DNA of 64,000 bases from Ancrocorticia populi (lineage in GTDB: Bacteria; Actinomycetota; Actinomycetes; Actinomycetales; Actinomycetaceae), in the NCBI RefSeq assembly GCF_003123745.1, contig NZ_QETB01000001.1, forward strand, positions 186,001 through 250,000, given 5' to 3'. Positions 42,484 through 51,981 of the stretch are shown here, in pieces. A program made the position numbers and the translations under genes. Each line of letters opens with the position of its first letter. The first letter of the stretch is position 1. The notes beneath the pieces were generated by a model. It saw only the letters and a program-made list of their open reading frames with translations, was not told the origin of the DNA and did no database searches.

Positions 42484-43121
42484 CAGATCTCCTTGGGATT
42501 CGCGATGTGACCGGTGCCTGCATCCCATGCCTGAGCATCGCGGTGAGGCTTGATCACGAGGTGAGGCTGAGTGATCGAGGGATCGGGAAGCGGAGCAACG
42601 CCGTTCTCCGTTCCATATTCGTCGCGAAGCTCATCGATGGGTCCGAAATCGAGGGCACGAGACGGGCAGGCATCCACACAGGCCGGGTTCTGGCCGGTCT
42701 CACGGTAGTCGTAGCACAGATCGCACTTGGTCATGTGCCCGGTCTCCGTGTTGAGCTGGGGGGCGCCGTAAGGGCATGCCCACTGGCAATAGCGGCATCC
42801 AACGCACTTGGCATCATCCACGTACACGGTGCCATCATCGCGGCGGGACATCGCCGTGGTGGGGCATACGCGCATGCAGATCGGATCCTCGCAGTGGTTG
42901 CATGCGATTGAGGTGTAGTAGGAGAACACGTTGGGCTCGAACGTGTTGCCCGAACGCTGCCAGCTACCACCGGTGTATTCAACAACGCGGCGCCAATTCA
43001 CCCCTAGCGGTAAATCATGCTTGTCTTTGCATGCGATCTGGCAGGCCTTACAGCCGTTGCATAGGCTCTGGTCAAAATAGAACCCGTACTTAGCCCCGGA
43101 TTCAGTCAAGGACTCACTCAT
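42483..43121 (-). CDS. dmsB: Dimethyl sulfoxide reductase electron-transfer subunit (4 x 4Fe-4S)
   Basis: 212 residues with four ferredoxin-type clusters: C21-C24-C27-C31, C74-C77-C82-C86, C106-C109-C112-C116 and C133-C136-C148-C152, the DmsB pattern. It carries electrons from DmsC to DmsA. It is preceded by GGAGGG, and lies 61 bases after the third dmsA. It has no export signal of its own and should travel with DmsA. Confidence 0.95.
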   Translation of the reverse strand: MSESLTESGAKYGFYFDQSLCNGCKACQIACKDKHDLPLGVNWRRVVEYTGGSWQRSGNTFEPNVFSYYTSIACNHCEDPICMRVCPTTAMSRRDDGTVYVDDAKCVGCRYCQWACPYGAPQLNTETGHMTKCDLCYDYRETGQNPACVDACPSRALDFGPIDELRDEYGTENGVAPLPDPSITQPHLVIKPHRDAQAWDAGTGHIANPKEI

Positions 43122-43182
43122 TATTTTCCCTCCTAAGCCTTAACAACTTGAACAATTGTTGTGTACATAAATCAAAACCCTG

Positions 43183-45627
43183 TTACTTTGCTTTCTCGAT
43201 CTGAACCAGAGCGGTATGTTGGCCGTTGCCTTTGGCCATCGGTGTGGTATGCAGTGACGTCAGGACATTGACTGCCCCGCCCAAATCAGTGCCCCCATCA
43301 TCGAAGTTCACCCACGCACCCTGAGGCACAGAGATGGTTCCGGGAGCAATCCGGCTGGTAACGAACGCCTGAGACTGAATTCGGCCGCGATCGTTGTACA
43401 CCTCGATCTGATCGCCATCTTCAATATTGCGATCAGCGGCATCGAGCGAGTTTACCCAGATCTTCTGCGGGTGTGCCTCGTTATTGAAAGAGAGGTTGCC
43501 ATAGGTGGAATGTGTGCGTTGCTTGTAGTGATGCCCGATGCACTGAAGTGGGTACTCAGCGCCCGCTAGCGCTTCCTCGGCACCTTCAACGGTAGAAACG
43601 TATTCGGGAATCGGGGTTATTCGATCTCCGAGGCGATCTTCGTCGAATTCCCACGTGGCTGCCAGCTCGGCGAGCTGCGAGGAGTAGATCTCGATCTTGC
43701 CCGATGGGGTCTCCAACGGATTGGCCTCGGGATCCTCCCGGAAGTCCTTGAGCCCCACGTATAAACCGTTGGGATCCGTGTAGCGGAATACGCCCATCTC
43801 ACGCAAGTCGTCGAAATCCGGGATGAAATCATTCTCTTCGTGGTTCTGAGCCTGAAGTTCTCGCGCCCAGTCCTCGGTGGTCTCCTTGCCGCCCGAGAAC
43901 TCTTCACCAATCCCGAGCTTTTCAGCGATCGCGGCCGTTACCTCGAGAGCAGGTCGTGATTCGTACAGTGGATCGATGGCCTTTTCGCACATGATCTCGT
44001 AGGCCATATCACCGGTGTACTCGCTGGGAACCAGATCCCAGCGCTCGGAGGTAGTGGTATCAGGCAGGACTAGATCGCAGAGCTTCATCGTGGCATTCAT
44101 TTGGTTGTCCATGCCCACGATGAACTCACACTTAGAGTCATCGTCGAGGATCTCTCGAGTGCGGTTGATATCACCGTGCTGCGAGGCACCCATGTTGGAC
44201 CCATAGAACAGCAGGAACTTGATACCGGTATCCAGCTTGTCCTTGCCTCGGACGCCGTCGCGCTTCGCCGTCATTTCGGTGCCCCGGTCAATCGCATCGG
44301 TCCACGTGTACACGGAGATAGAGGTTTCGACAGGGTTTTCACCATCGTCAATCCAGGCCGTGATGGGCCAGTAGTACCCATCGCGCCCGCCGGTTCCACC
44401 GCCGGGAAGGCCAACGTTTCCGGTCACGCATGCCAGCAGGTAGATGGCGAGTGCTTGGTTCTCGCCATTCAGGTGGCGCTGTGGGCCCCAACCCTGCGTG
44501 ATGTTCGCAGGCTTGGCCTGAGCAACCTCGCGCGCGAACTTACGGATCTGGTTGGCCGGTACGCCGGTGATCTCCGCCGCCCATTCGGGTGTCTTTTCGA
44601 TTCCGTCTTTGCCCTTGCCCTCGATGTAGGAGCGGTACGAGGCGTTCTTGGGCGCGTCATCGGGCATGTGATCTTCGTCGAAGCCGATGCAGTACTTATC
44701 GAGGAAGTCCTGATCGTGCAGGCCCTCATCGAGCATCACGTGGATCATCCCGGCAATCAGCGCTGCGTCGGTTCCGGGGCGCAGCGCAATCCATTCATCA
44801 GCCAACACAGAAGCGGAATCTGAGTAGCGCGGATCCACCACGATGATCTTCAATCCAGCCTTCTTGGCCATGGCAGTTGTGTACGTGACACCGCCGCCGG
44901 ACATGCGAGTCTCCTGAGGGTTATTTCCCCAGAGAACCAACAGCTTCGAGTTCTCGATGGAGTCCTCGATGGAGTTTGAGGGCTGCTCATCGGCCGCGCC
45001 GTAGAAGTACTTCGTAATCTGCGAGACCTGAAGGTAGGAGTAGTTGCCGTAGTAGTTGAGCTGGCCACCCATGAGGTTGAACAGCCGGGGCCATCCGCCG
45101 GAATTGGCCAAGTGAGCGTTCCAGACACCCGAGCCATAAGACTCGAAGACCGCCTCGGGTCCGTAGTTGTCATACGTGTACTGGAGCTTTTCGGCCACCA
45201 GATCGATGGCCTCTTCCCAGCTGATCTCCTCAAACTTGCCCTCGGAGCGCTTGGATCCTTCTACACGCTTCAGGGGCTTTTTAATGCGGTCAGGATTGTA
45301 GATGCGTTGGCGCATGTTCCGTCCACGTACGCATGCACGGATCGTGCGGTTGAGCAGTGTGTCGTCACCCGTGTTATCCGGGAGCACGCGCGCCACAACG
45401 CCGTCTTTGACCTGTAGGCGCAAGGGGCAGCGCGATCCGCAGTTGACGACGCATGCCGACCAGAAGGTGGTGTCCGCGTCTGCCATGCCGTCGGCTGCGG
45501 CGGCGGGGCCGTGTCCGGGCATTCCAAGGTTCGTTGACGAGGTGAGGAGCGTAGCCGTTCCGGCAGCTACGCCTGACCACTTGAGAAATGAACGCCGACT
45601 GGGAGCGGTGGTTCCGGAGTTAGGCAT
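43183..45627 (-). CDS. dmsA: DmsA-type molybdopterin oxidoreductase, third-transcribed copy
   Basis: 814 residues. The twin-arginine leader is SRRSFLKWSGVAAG. The mature start has the 4Fe-4S motif C59-C63-C67 with C99, in CVVNCGSRCPLRLQ, as in E. coli DmsA, and a Ser in GNYSYLQ (about S197) at the molybdenum-ligand position. The C-terminal IAPGTISVPQGAWVNF is the DmsA cofactor cap. It is much closer to the first copy (48240-50702) than to the middle one. Its ATG overlaps the stop of the middle copy by 8 bases. Substrate could be DMSO, TMAO or another S- or N-oxide. Confidence 0.92.
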   Translation of the reverse strand: MPNSGTTAPSRRSFLKWSGVAAGTATLLTSSTNLGMPGHGPAAAADGMADADTTFWSACVVNCGSRCPLRLQVKDGVVARVLPDNTGDDTLLNRTIRACVRGRNMRQRIYNPDRIKKPLKRVEGSKRSEGKFEEISWEEAIDLVAEKLQYTYDNYGPEAVFESYGSGVWNAHLANSGGWPRLFNLMGGQLNYYGNYSYLQVSQITKYFYGAADEQPSNSIEDSIENSKLLVLWGNNPQETRMSGGGVTYTTAMAKKAGLKIIVVDPRYSDSASVLADEWIALRPGTDAALIAGMIHVMLDEGLHDQDFLDKYCIGFDEDHMPDDAPKNASYRSYIEGKGKDGIEKTPEWAAEITGVPANQIRKFAREVAQAKPANITQGWGPQRHLNGENQALAIYLLACVTGNVGLPGGGTGGRDGYYWPITAWIDDGENPVETSISVYTWTDAIDRGTEMTAKRDGVRGKDKLDTGIKFLLFYGSNMGASQHGDINRTREILDDDSKCEFIVGMDNQMNATMKLCDLVLPDTTTSERWDLVPSEYTGDMAYEIMCEKAIDPLYESRPALEVTAAIAEKLGIGEEFSGGKETTEDWARELQAQNHEENDFIPDFDDLREMGVFRYTDPNGLYVGLKDFREDPEANPLETPSGKIEIYSSQLAELAATWEFDEDRLGDRITPIPEYVSTVEGAEEALAGAEYPLQCIGHHYKQRTHSTYGNLSFNNEAHPQKIWVNSLDAADRNIEDGDQIEVYNDRGRIQSQAFVTSRIAPGTISVPQGAWVNFDDGGTDLGGAVNVLTSLHTTPMAKGNGQHTALVQIEKAK

Positions 45628-48070
45628 GGTACTTCTCCACTTCTACGAGGTTCGTGTGTTGCGGATTGCCCTTGGAAAGGGGTGAAGCGTGGATCCTCGT
45701 TAAGGTATTGACGCAGCCGCCTTCATCGATGCCATCGTTGTTCGGCTCGTACCAAGCTCCTTGAGGAACGGAAACTACACCTGGAACAATTCGTGGTGTC
45801 ACAAATGCTTGGCCCTGAACCACTCCACGGCGGCTCTTTACCGAGATCAGATCTCCATTATCAATACCACGCGAGTCAGCGTCAGGGATGGAGAGCCAAA
45901 TCTTCTGGGGATGGGCTTCCTTTGTCCAATCCACCGAACCATAGCTTGAGTGGGTACGGCCCTTGAAATGGTGCCCAATCATCTGGAGAGGGTATTCCTT
46001 ATCCTCCCTGGCAGCCAACGGTCCCTCCCAAGTTTCTACGAACTCTGGGAGTGGGATGAGTTTGTCTCCAAGTTCGGCGTCGGGGAACTCCCAGTCCTTC
46101 GCCATGTCGGCGAGGGTAGCGGAGTAGATTTCGATCTTGCCGGACGGAGTTTCTAGAGGATTCGCCTCGGGATCATCCCGAAAATCCTTGTTAGCAACGA
46201 AGGTACCTTCCGGATTGTTGATCCTGAATACGCCCTTTTCGTGGAGTTCATCCTCACTCCACAGGTCGGGTAGCTCTTTCCGGGTCTCATTAATGAGGTG
46301 GCTGCGCCACTCATCTTGCGTGCGGCCCTCAGTGAATTCGTCCTTGATACCAAGACGATCAGCAAGCATCGTGCACATATCGTAGTGGGACTTGCAGTCA
46401 TAGAGAGGATCGATAGCTTGATCCACCATGATGGCATAGGCGGTATCTCCGGCATACTCGGAACCGATGAAATCGTTCTCTTCTGCGTTGGTAGTGCCAG
46501 GAAGGACGATATCGGCGTAACGAGCCGAAGAAGTCATATGGTTGTCAACGTCCACAATCAACTCGCACTTCGATTCATCGCGGAGAAGTTCACGAGTCGC
46601 ATTAAGGTCAGAATGCTGGTTGAGATTGATGTTTCCAGCTACATTGATGAGCATCTTGAAGTCAGACTCCAGTTTGTCTCTGCCCTGGACTCCATCTTTC
46701 AGCGCTGTTAGCTCCGACCCATGGTCAATCGCTTCAGTCCACTTGAATGCTGGGATCATGGTAGTAACAGGATTCTCGACACCGAAGGTAGCTAGAGGGA
46801 AATTGATGGTTCCTTCACGCGAACCGTTCCCGCCACCATGGATGCCAACATTTCCCGTCATCAGGGGAAGGACCATGATGGCCCGACAGTTGTATTCGCC
46901 GTTTGCTTGGCGTTGGAGCCCCCATCCCTGCAGAATCGAGCATGGCTTTGCGTTTCCGATCTCGCGAGCGAGCCGAATAATCGTTGCTGCGGGGATTCCG
47001 GTGATGTCGGCCGCCCAATCCGGCGTCTTCTCGACGCCGTCTTCGCCCTTGCCTTCGATGTAGGAACGGTATGACGCATTCTTTGGCGCTCCGTCAGGCA
47101 TATGGTCCTCGTCGAAGCCCACGCAGTACTTGTCAAGGAAGTCCTGATCATACAAACCTTCGTCCAGAAGGACCCAAGCAATGCCGGCCACTAGTGCGGC
47201 ATCAGAGCCGGGCCGGATTGGGATCCATTCGTCGGCAACGTCGATGGCGGTATCTGAGTATCGAGGGTCAATAACGATCGTTCGGACGCCGTAATCCTTG
47301 CGGGTCTTTGTTGCGCTCCAAAGGTTGTTGCCACCCGACATGCGGGTTTCGATGGGGTTGTTGCCCCAGTAGATGACCAGTTTCGAATGCTTGGAGTCCG
47401 CGATTGAATTTGATTCAAAACGGGCACCGTACATGTACGGCATTGAGACTGTGATCTGCGACGTAGAGTACGAACCGTACCATCCGACATAACCACCCGC
47501 GAGAGATAGCAGACGTCCCCAGCTATCTCGCGTGATGTTGCCGCCTGTAACTCCAGAGGCGTACTGGAAGTAGATTGATTCCTGTCCGTAGTCAGAAACG
47601 ATCCGCTTGTATTCGTCGGCGATAGTATCCATCGCCTCTTCCCAGGAGATTTCTTCCCACTCTCCGTCGCCGCGCTTCGTGCCGTCCTTGCGTCGGAGTG
47701 GCTTCTTGAGGCGATCTGGAGAATACACACGGCGGCGAAGTGAGCGTCCGCGTACGCAAGGACGCAGGGTCGGCCCAACGATATCGTCTGTGCCGGAGTT
47801 ATCCGGCAACTCGCGAACGATCTGGCCATCTTTCACCTGAAAACGTAGCGCGCAACGCGAACCGCAGTTGACGAGGCACGCGTTCCACACCGTCTTGTCC
47901 GCGTCGGTCATGCCGTCGGCCGCGGCTGCGGGGCCGTGGCCGGGCATGCCAAGGTTTGTTGACGAGGCGAGGAGCGTAGCCGTTCCAGTTGCTACACCTG
48001 ACCACTTAAGAAATGAACGCCGGCTGGGCGCTACGCGAGAGCCTGCTGGCTTCTCGATGGTTTCAGTCAT
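45620..48070 (-). CDS. dmsA: DmsA-type molybdopterin oxidoreductase, second-transcribed (divergent) copy
   Basis: 816 residues with leader SRRSFLKWSGVATG, cluster Cys C65, C69, C73 and C105, and the Mo-ligand-position Ser in YGSYSTSQ (S202). The leader is nearly identical to the other two copies, but the body differs strongly (for example VWNACLVNCGSRCALRFQ and YASGVTGGNITRDSWGRL), closer in places to E. coli DmsA (GTGTLGG-like). This suggests a distinct substrate. A 169-base gap with its own palindrome precedes it. Confidence 0.92.
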   Translation of the reverse strand: MTETIEKPAGSRVAPSRRSFLKWSGVATGTATLLASSTNLGMPGHGPAAAADGMTDADKTVWNACLVNCGSRCALRFQVKDGQIVRELPDNSGTDDIVGPTLRPCVRGRSLRRRVYSPDRLKKPLRRKDGTKRGDGEWEEISWEEAMDTIADEYKRIVSDYGQESIYFQYASGVTGGNITRDSWGRLLSLAGGYVGWYGSYSTSQITVSMPYMYGARFESNSIADSKHSKLVIYWGNNPIETRMSGGNNLWSATKTRKDYGVRTIVIDPRYSDTAIDVADEWIPIRPGSDAALVAGIAWVLLDEGLYDQDFLDKYCVGFDEDHMPDGAPKNASYRSYIEGKGEDGVEKTPDWAADITGIPAATIIRLAREIGNAKPCSILQGWGLQRQANGEYNCRAIMVLPLMTGNVGIHGGGNGSREGTINFPLATFGVENPVTTMIPAFKWTEAIDHGSELTALKDGVQGRDKLESDFKMLINVAGNINLNQHSDLNATRELLRDESKCELIVDVDNHMTSSARYADIVLPGTTNAEENDFIGSEYAGDTAYAIMVDQAIDPLYDCKSHYDMCTMLADRLGIKDEFTEGRTQDEWRSHLINETRKELPDLWSEDELHEKGVFRINNPEGTFVANKDFRDDPEANPLETPSGKIEIYSATLADMAKDWEFPDAELGDKLIPLPEFVETWEGPLAAREDKEYPLQMIGHHFKGRTHSSYGSVDWTKEAHPQKIWLSIPDADSRGIDNGDLISVKSRRGVVQGQAFVTPRIVPGVVSVPQGAWYEPNNDGIDEGGCVNTLTRIHASPLSKGNPQHTNLVEVEKYHA

Positions 48071-48121
48071 TTCCTCTCCCCTTCATTGCAATATCGCAGT
48101 TTCAACTCCGAGACTATGCTC

Positions 48122-48137
48122 AACGACAAGTGTCGTT
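48122..48137. promoter_or_regulatory. Palindrome upstream of the middle dmsA, repeated as a half-site upstream of the operon
   Basis: AACGACA-AG-TGTCGTT is a perfect 7-bp dyad 52 bases upstream of the middle dmsA. The first 12 bases recur at 50883-50894 in front of the whole operon. It looks like an operator for a shared regulator, possibly the TetR protein at 50987. Confidence 0.5.
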
Positions 48138-48239
48138 TTGGCCTTAAGTCCTATGCGTGACAAATGTGCATTAGTTTCTGGCGAACTGGTGCGGGCCTCC
48201 TTTTACGTGCGGTTTTGTGCGTATAAATCGAAACCGTGT

Positions 48240-50702
48240 TTAATCGGCCTTCTCAATCTGGACAAGGGCCGTGTGCTGGGCATTGCCCTTGCCAACAGGC
48301 GTGGGGTTCCAGGAGGTAAGAACGTTTGCTGCACCGCCCAGATCCACACCCTGATCGTCGAATTCAACCCACGCGCCCTGGGGCACTGAGATAACTCCGG
48401 GGGCGATCCGAGATGTCACGAACGCTTGGGACTGTGTGCGGCCGCGATCGTTGAATACCTGAACCTGATCGCCGTTCTCAATTCCGCGGTCGGATGCGTC
48501 GAGCGAGTTGATCCATACCTTCTGAGGATGAGCCTCTTTGTTGAAGGAAAGGTTGCCGTAGGTGGAGTGCACGCGCTGCTTATAGTGATGGCTGATGCAC
48601 TGGAGCGGATACTCTGCGCTCGCCAATGCCTCCTCGGCGCCCTCCCAGGTAGCAACATACTCGGGCAGTGCCGTGATTCGATCGCCTAGAAGATCTTCGT
48701 CGAATTCCCACGTGGCTGCCAGCTCGGCGAGCTGCGAGGAGTAGATTTCGATCTTGCCCGATGGGGTTTCCAGAGGATTTGCCTCGGGATCCTCCCGGAA
48801 GTCCTTGAGCCCCACGTAGGGTCCATTCGGATCGGTGTAGCGGTACACGCCCACCTCACGAAGCTCGTCGAAATCGGGAATGAAATCATTCTCTTCGTGG
48901 TTAGCGGCTTGGAGCTCGCGCGCCCAGTCCTCGGTGGTCTTCTTGTCGCCAGAGAACTCTTCACCAATCCCGAGCTTCTCAGCGATCGCGGCCGTTACCT
49001 CGAGAGCAGGTCGTGATTCGTACAGCGGATCGATGGCCTTCTCACACATGATCTCGTAAGCAAGGTCCCCAGTGTATTCGTTCGGCACCATGTCCCAGCG
49101 CTCGGAGGTAGTGGTATCGGGTAGAACAAGATCGCACATCTTCATACTGGCGGTCATCTGGTTGTCCATGCCCAATACGAACTCGCACTTCGACTCATCG
49201 TCTAGAACCTCGCGGGTCCGGTTGATATCGCCGTGCTGTGAGGATGCCATGTTGGAACCGTATAGGAGCAGGAACTTGATGCCGGTATCCAGCTTGTCCT
49301 TACCCCGCACGCCGTCGCGCTTGGCCGTCATTTCGGGGCCGCGATCAACAGCGTCCGCCCACGTGTACACGGAGATTGCGGTTTCCACGGGATTCTCCGC
49401 ATCATCCATGGAGAAAGTGACGGGCCAGTAGTACCCATCGCGCCCGCCGGTTCCGCCGCCGGGAAGGCCAACGTTTCCGGTTACGCACGCCAGAAGATAG
49501 ATGGAAAGCACCTGATTCTCGCCGTTGGCGTGGCGCTGCGGGCCCCAACCCTGCGTGATGTTGGCAGGCTTGGCCTGTGCAATCTCACGCGCGAACTTAC
49601 GGATCTGGTTGGCCGGAACACCGGTGATCTCCGCTGCCCACTCGGGCGTTTTCTCAATACCATCCGAACCCTTACCCTCGATGTAGGCGCGGTAGGAGGC
49701 GTTCTTGGGGGCATCATCGGGCATGTGGTCTTCATCGAAGCCGATGCAGTATTTATCGAGGAAGTCCTGATCGTGCAGGCCCTCATCCAGCATCACGTGA
49801 ATCATCCCCGCGACAAGCGCAGCATCCGTTCCCGGACGCAGGGCGATCCACTCGTCCGCCAAGACGGACGCGGAGTCTGAATAGCGTGGATCCACCACGA
49901 TGATCTTGACGCCCGCCTTCTTGGCCATGGCAGTTGTGTACGTGACACCGCCACCGGACATGCGAGTCTCCTGAGGGTTATTTCCCCACAGTACGAGGAG
50001 CTTCGAATTCGCGATTGAATCCTCGATGGAGTTTGACGGCTGCTCATCAGCCGCGCCGTAGAAGTACTTCGTGATCTGGGAAACCTGGAAGTAGGAGTAG
50101 TTGCCGTAGTAGCCAAGCTGGCCACCCATGAGGTTGAACAGCCGTGGCCATCCGCCCGAGTATGCGAGGTGAGCGTTCCATACCCCGGTGCCGTAGGCCT
50201 TGAAGATTGCCTCAGGCCCGTAGTTGTCATATGTGTACTGGAGCTTTTCGGCCACCAGATCGATGGCCTCTTCCCAGCTGATCTCCTCAAACTTGCCCTC
50301 GGAGCGCTTGGATCCATCCACACGCTTCAAGGGCTTCTTGATGCGGTCAGGATTGTAGATGCGCTGGCGCATGTTCCGTCCGCGGACGCATCCGCGAATG
50401 TTGCGGTTCATCAATGTGTCATCGCCAGTGTTATCCGGGAGCACGCGCGCCACAACGCCGTCTTTGACCTGTAGGCGCAAGGGGCACCGCGATCCGCAGT
50501 TGACGATGCAGGCGGACCAGAACGTGGCATCCGCATCAGCAAGCCCGTCGGCGGCCGCCGCAGGCCCGCTCCCGGGCATTCCGAGGTTGGTGCTTGAAGC
50601 AACAAGTGTCGAGGTTCCTGCTGCGATACCCGACCATTTAAGGAACGAACGCCTTGTGGGTGCGTTTTGAGTCAACCCGCAGGAATCTGGATTATTCGGC
50701 AT
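48240..50702 (-). CDS. dmsA: DmsA-type molybdopterin oxidoreductase, first-transcribed copy
   Basis: 820 residues. Tat leader TRRSFLKWSGIAAG, cluster Cys C65, C69, C73 and C105, and the Mo-ligand-position Ser (S203) in GNYSYFQ. Over long stretches it matches the third copy residue for residue (from DGVVARVLPDNTGDDT to the C-terminal IAPGVISVPQGAWVEF), so the two are a recent duplication. GAGGGAAAA precedes the ATG. It heads the operon dmsA-dmsA-dmsA-dmsB-dmsC. Confidence 0.93.
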   Translation of the reverse strand: MPNNPDSCGLTQNAPTRRSFLKWSGIAAGTSTLVASSTNLGMPGSGPAAAADGLADADATFWSACIVNCGSRCPLRLQVKDGVVARVLPDNTGDDTLMNRNIRGCVRGRNMRQRIYNPDRIKKPLKRVDGSKRSEGKFEEISWEEAIDLVAEKLQYTYDNYGPEAIFKAYGTGVWNAHLAYSGGWPRLFNLMGGQLGYYGNYSYFQVSQITKYFYGAADEQPSNSIEDSIANSKLLVLWGNNPQETRMSGGGVTYTTAMAKKAGVKIIVVDPRYSDSASVLADEWIALRPGTDAALVAGMIHVMLDEGLHDQDFLDKYCIGFDEDHMPDDAPKNASYRAYIEGKGSDGIEKTPEWAAEITGVPANQIRKFAREIAQAKPANITQGWGPQRHANGENQVLSIYLLACVTGNVGLPGGGTGGRDGYYWPVTFSMDDAENPVETAISVYTWADAVDRGPEMTAKRDGVRGKDKLDTGIKFLLLYGSNMASSQHGDINRTREVLDDESKCEFVLGMDNQMTASMKMCDLVLPDTTTSERWDMVPNEYTGDLAYEIMCEKAIDPLYESRPALEVTAAIAEKLGIGEEFSGDKKTTEDWARELQAANHEENDFIPDFDELREVGVYRYTDPNGPYVGLKDFREDPEANPLETPSGKIEIYSSQLAELAATWEFDEDLLGDRITALPEYVATWEGAEEALASAEYPLQCISHHYKQRVHSTYGNLSFNKEAHPQKVWINSLDASDRGIENGDQVQVFNDRGRTQSQAFVTSRIAPGVISVPQGAWVEFDDQGVDLGGAANVLTSWNPTPVGKGNAQHTALVQIEKAD

Positions 50703-50986
50703 TTTTCCCTCTTGCTCGGTGGTGCTAGGTCACATGTAGTTGAATGTTGCGCAATGCCCCATTGCTATCCGGCAAACCCAAGTTAGGCGTGGTGTTGAGC
50801 CAATTCCGGAACTGGAATTATTCAAGCTACGAATTCACGGTATTAATGGGGAACACGTGTCCATTAGGACCATCGTCCCGCAAACGACAAGTGTAGGTTA
50901 GGAATCCTTGAACTGTGGGGGATTCCCTATTACGCGCAGGTTTCGTCGTATAATTCGTAAGGCAATGCTTACCCGAGGAGAACAAA
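50703..50986. promoter_or_regulatory. Divergent control region between dms operon and TetR gene
   Basis: 284 bases without a gene. It contains AATTCC-GGAACT-GGAATT, an ACACGTGT palindrome, the half-site AACGACAAGTGT (50883-50894), and a 7-bp hairpin GGAATCC/GGATTCC (50901-50907 and 50920-50926). TATAAT at 50949-50954 is a likely -10 of the regulator gene. No FNR box (TTGAT-N4-ATCAA) is present. Confidence 0.6.
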
Positions 50987-51685
50987 ATGAGCCGCACTGA
51001 GCGCCGTCCCGAGGATGACCCTCGGTTTCAGCGGGTGCGCGCCAGCCTCATCGAGGCAGTGACCGCCCTTGCTGCGGAAAAACCCTCGGAGGACATCTCT
51101 GTTTCCGAGCTGACGGCTCGGGCCGGAATCTCACGCACAACGTTCTACAAGCATGCGGATTCGCCGTCCCAGTTCCTTGCGGGCTACCTGATCGAGCAGA
51201 TCCGCCCCGTGATGGAACCCATGACCACCCTGCTCGAGGTTGAATCTCAGGACTACCTCCTGCGCTGGCGCGACATCATGATCGCGTTGCTGGAACACGT
51301 TCACGAAAACCCCAACATTTACTCACACGTATTCATCGGCGAAGGTGAATCGGTTGTGCTCAGCATCCTCACTAGGTACTTCGAGCACGTGTATGCCGGC
51401 TACGTCGAAGATTTTGCCGCTCACGTTGGGGACGAATCGGCTACCGAACTCTGGAAAGCGATGGCCACGTCCCAACAGGTTCACAACCTCATTGCCATTA
51501 TTGGTTCGTGGCTCCGCACCGGCATGGTGGATTCACCGGAAGTTGTAGTAAGCACCTACATGAGCCTCGCCCCACCGTGGCAGCTTGCGAAGTTCAGCCC
51601 CACCGGCCGGACATCGCTACGCCGCAACCGCGTGGTGGCCTCCCTTTTAGAGGGAATTTCGAACGACGACGACGGACACCTGTAA
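50987..51685 (+). CDS. TetR family regulator, probable dms operon regulator
   Basis: 232 residues. The helix-turn-helix is ISVSELTARAGISRTTFYKHADS (residues about 37-59), a TetR pattern. The C-terminal domain is helical and unclassified; it contains DYLLRWRDIMIALLEHVHENPNIYSHVF. GAGGAG is 6 bases upstream of the ATG and TATAAT lies at 50949. Being divergent from the dms operon and flanked by palindromes, it is the best candidate regulator of those genes. Inducer unknown. Confidence 0.85.
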   Translation: MSRTERRPEDDPRFQRVRASLIEAVTALAAEKPSEDISVSELTARAGISRTTFYKHADSPSQFLAGYLIEQIRPVMEPMTTLLEVESQDYLLRWRDIMIALLEHVHENPNIYSHVFIGEGESVVLSILTRYFEHVYAGYVEDFAAHVGDESATELWKAMATSQQVHNLIAIIGSWLRTGMVDSPEVVVSTYMSLAPPWQLAKFSPTGRTSLRRNRVVASLLEGISNDDDGHL

Positions 51686-51714
51686 CATACCTCCGTAACC
51701 ATTAAGGAGGTCAC

Positions 51715-51981
51715 ATGGCACACAAAGATGATCCGGAAAAGATGGCCAAGCTGGCTGCATGGCTGGAAGCTGCCGCCGAGGAGCTGGGTGTAGATCCCTC
51801 CGTTGTCACTGACAATCAGACCGATCTACTCGGCCTGATTGACACCGTTGCGCACGGCCCGTCGCGCCCGGGCGCCCCGCTCACTGCATTCCTCGTGGGA
51901 TATGCAGCAGCGAGCCAGGACCGTAACCCGAGTGAGCTCGTTGAGCTCCTTGAGAAGCGTGCGCAAGGTTGGGACGCCTAG
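51715..51981 (+). CDS. DUF6457 family protein
   Basis: An 88-residue acidic helical protein after a strong ribosome site (TAAGGAGG). LAAWLEAAAEELGVDP, LLGLIDTVAHGPSRPGAPLTAFLVGYAAA match the small actinobacterial DUF6457 family. From memory that family is frequently fused or adjacent to MobA-type guanylyltransferases, which fits the MobA domain encoded 3.5 kb further on. The start is 29 bases after the TetR gene. Function is unproven. Confidence 0.75.
   Translation: MAHKDDPEKMAKLAAWLEAAAEELGVDPSVVTDNQTDLLGLIDTVAHGPSRPGAPLTAFLVGYAAASQDRNPSELVELLEKRAQGWDA

Noticed and set aside
50703-50986. FNR-type anaerobic box before the dms operon
   Set aside because: No TTGAT-N4-ATCAA match or close variant was found; only other palindromes are present.
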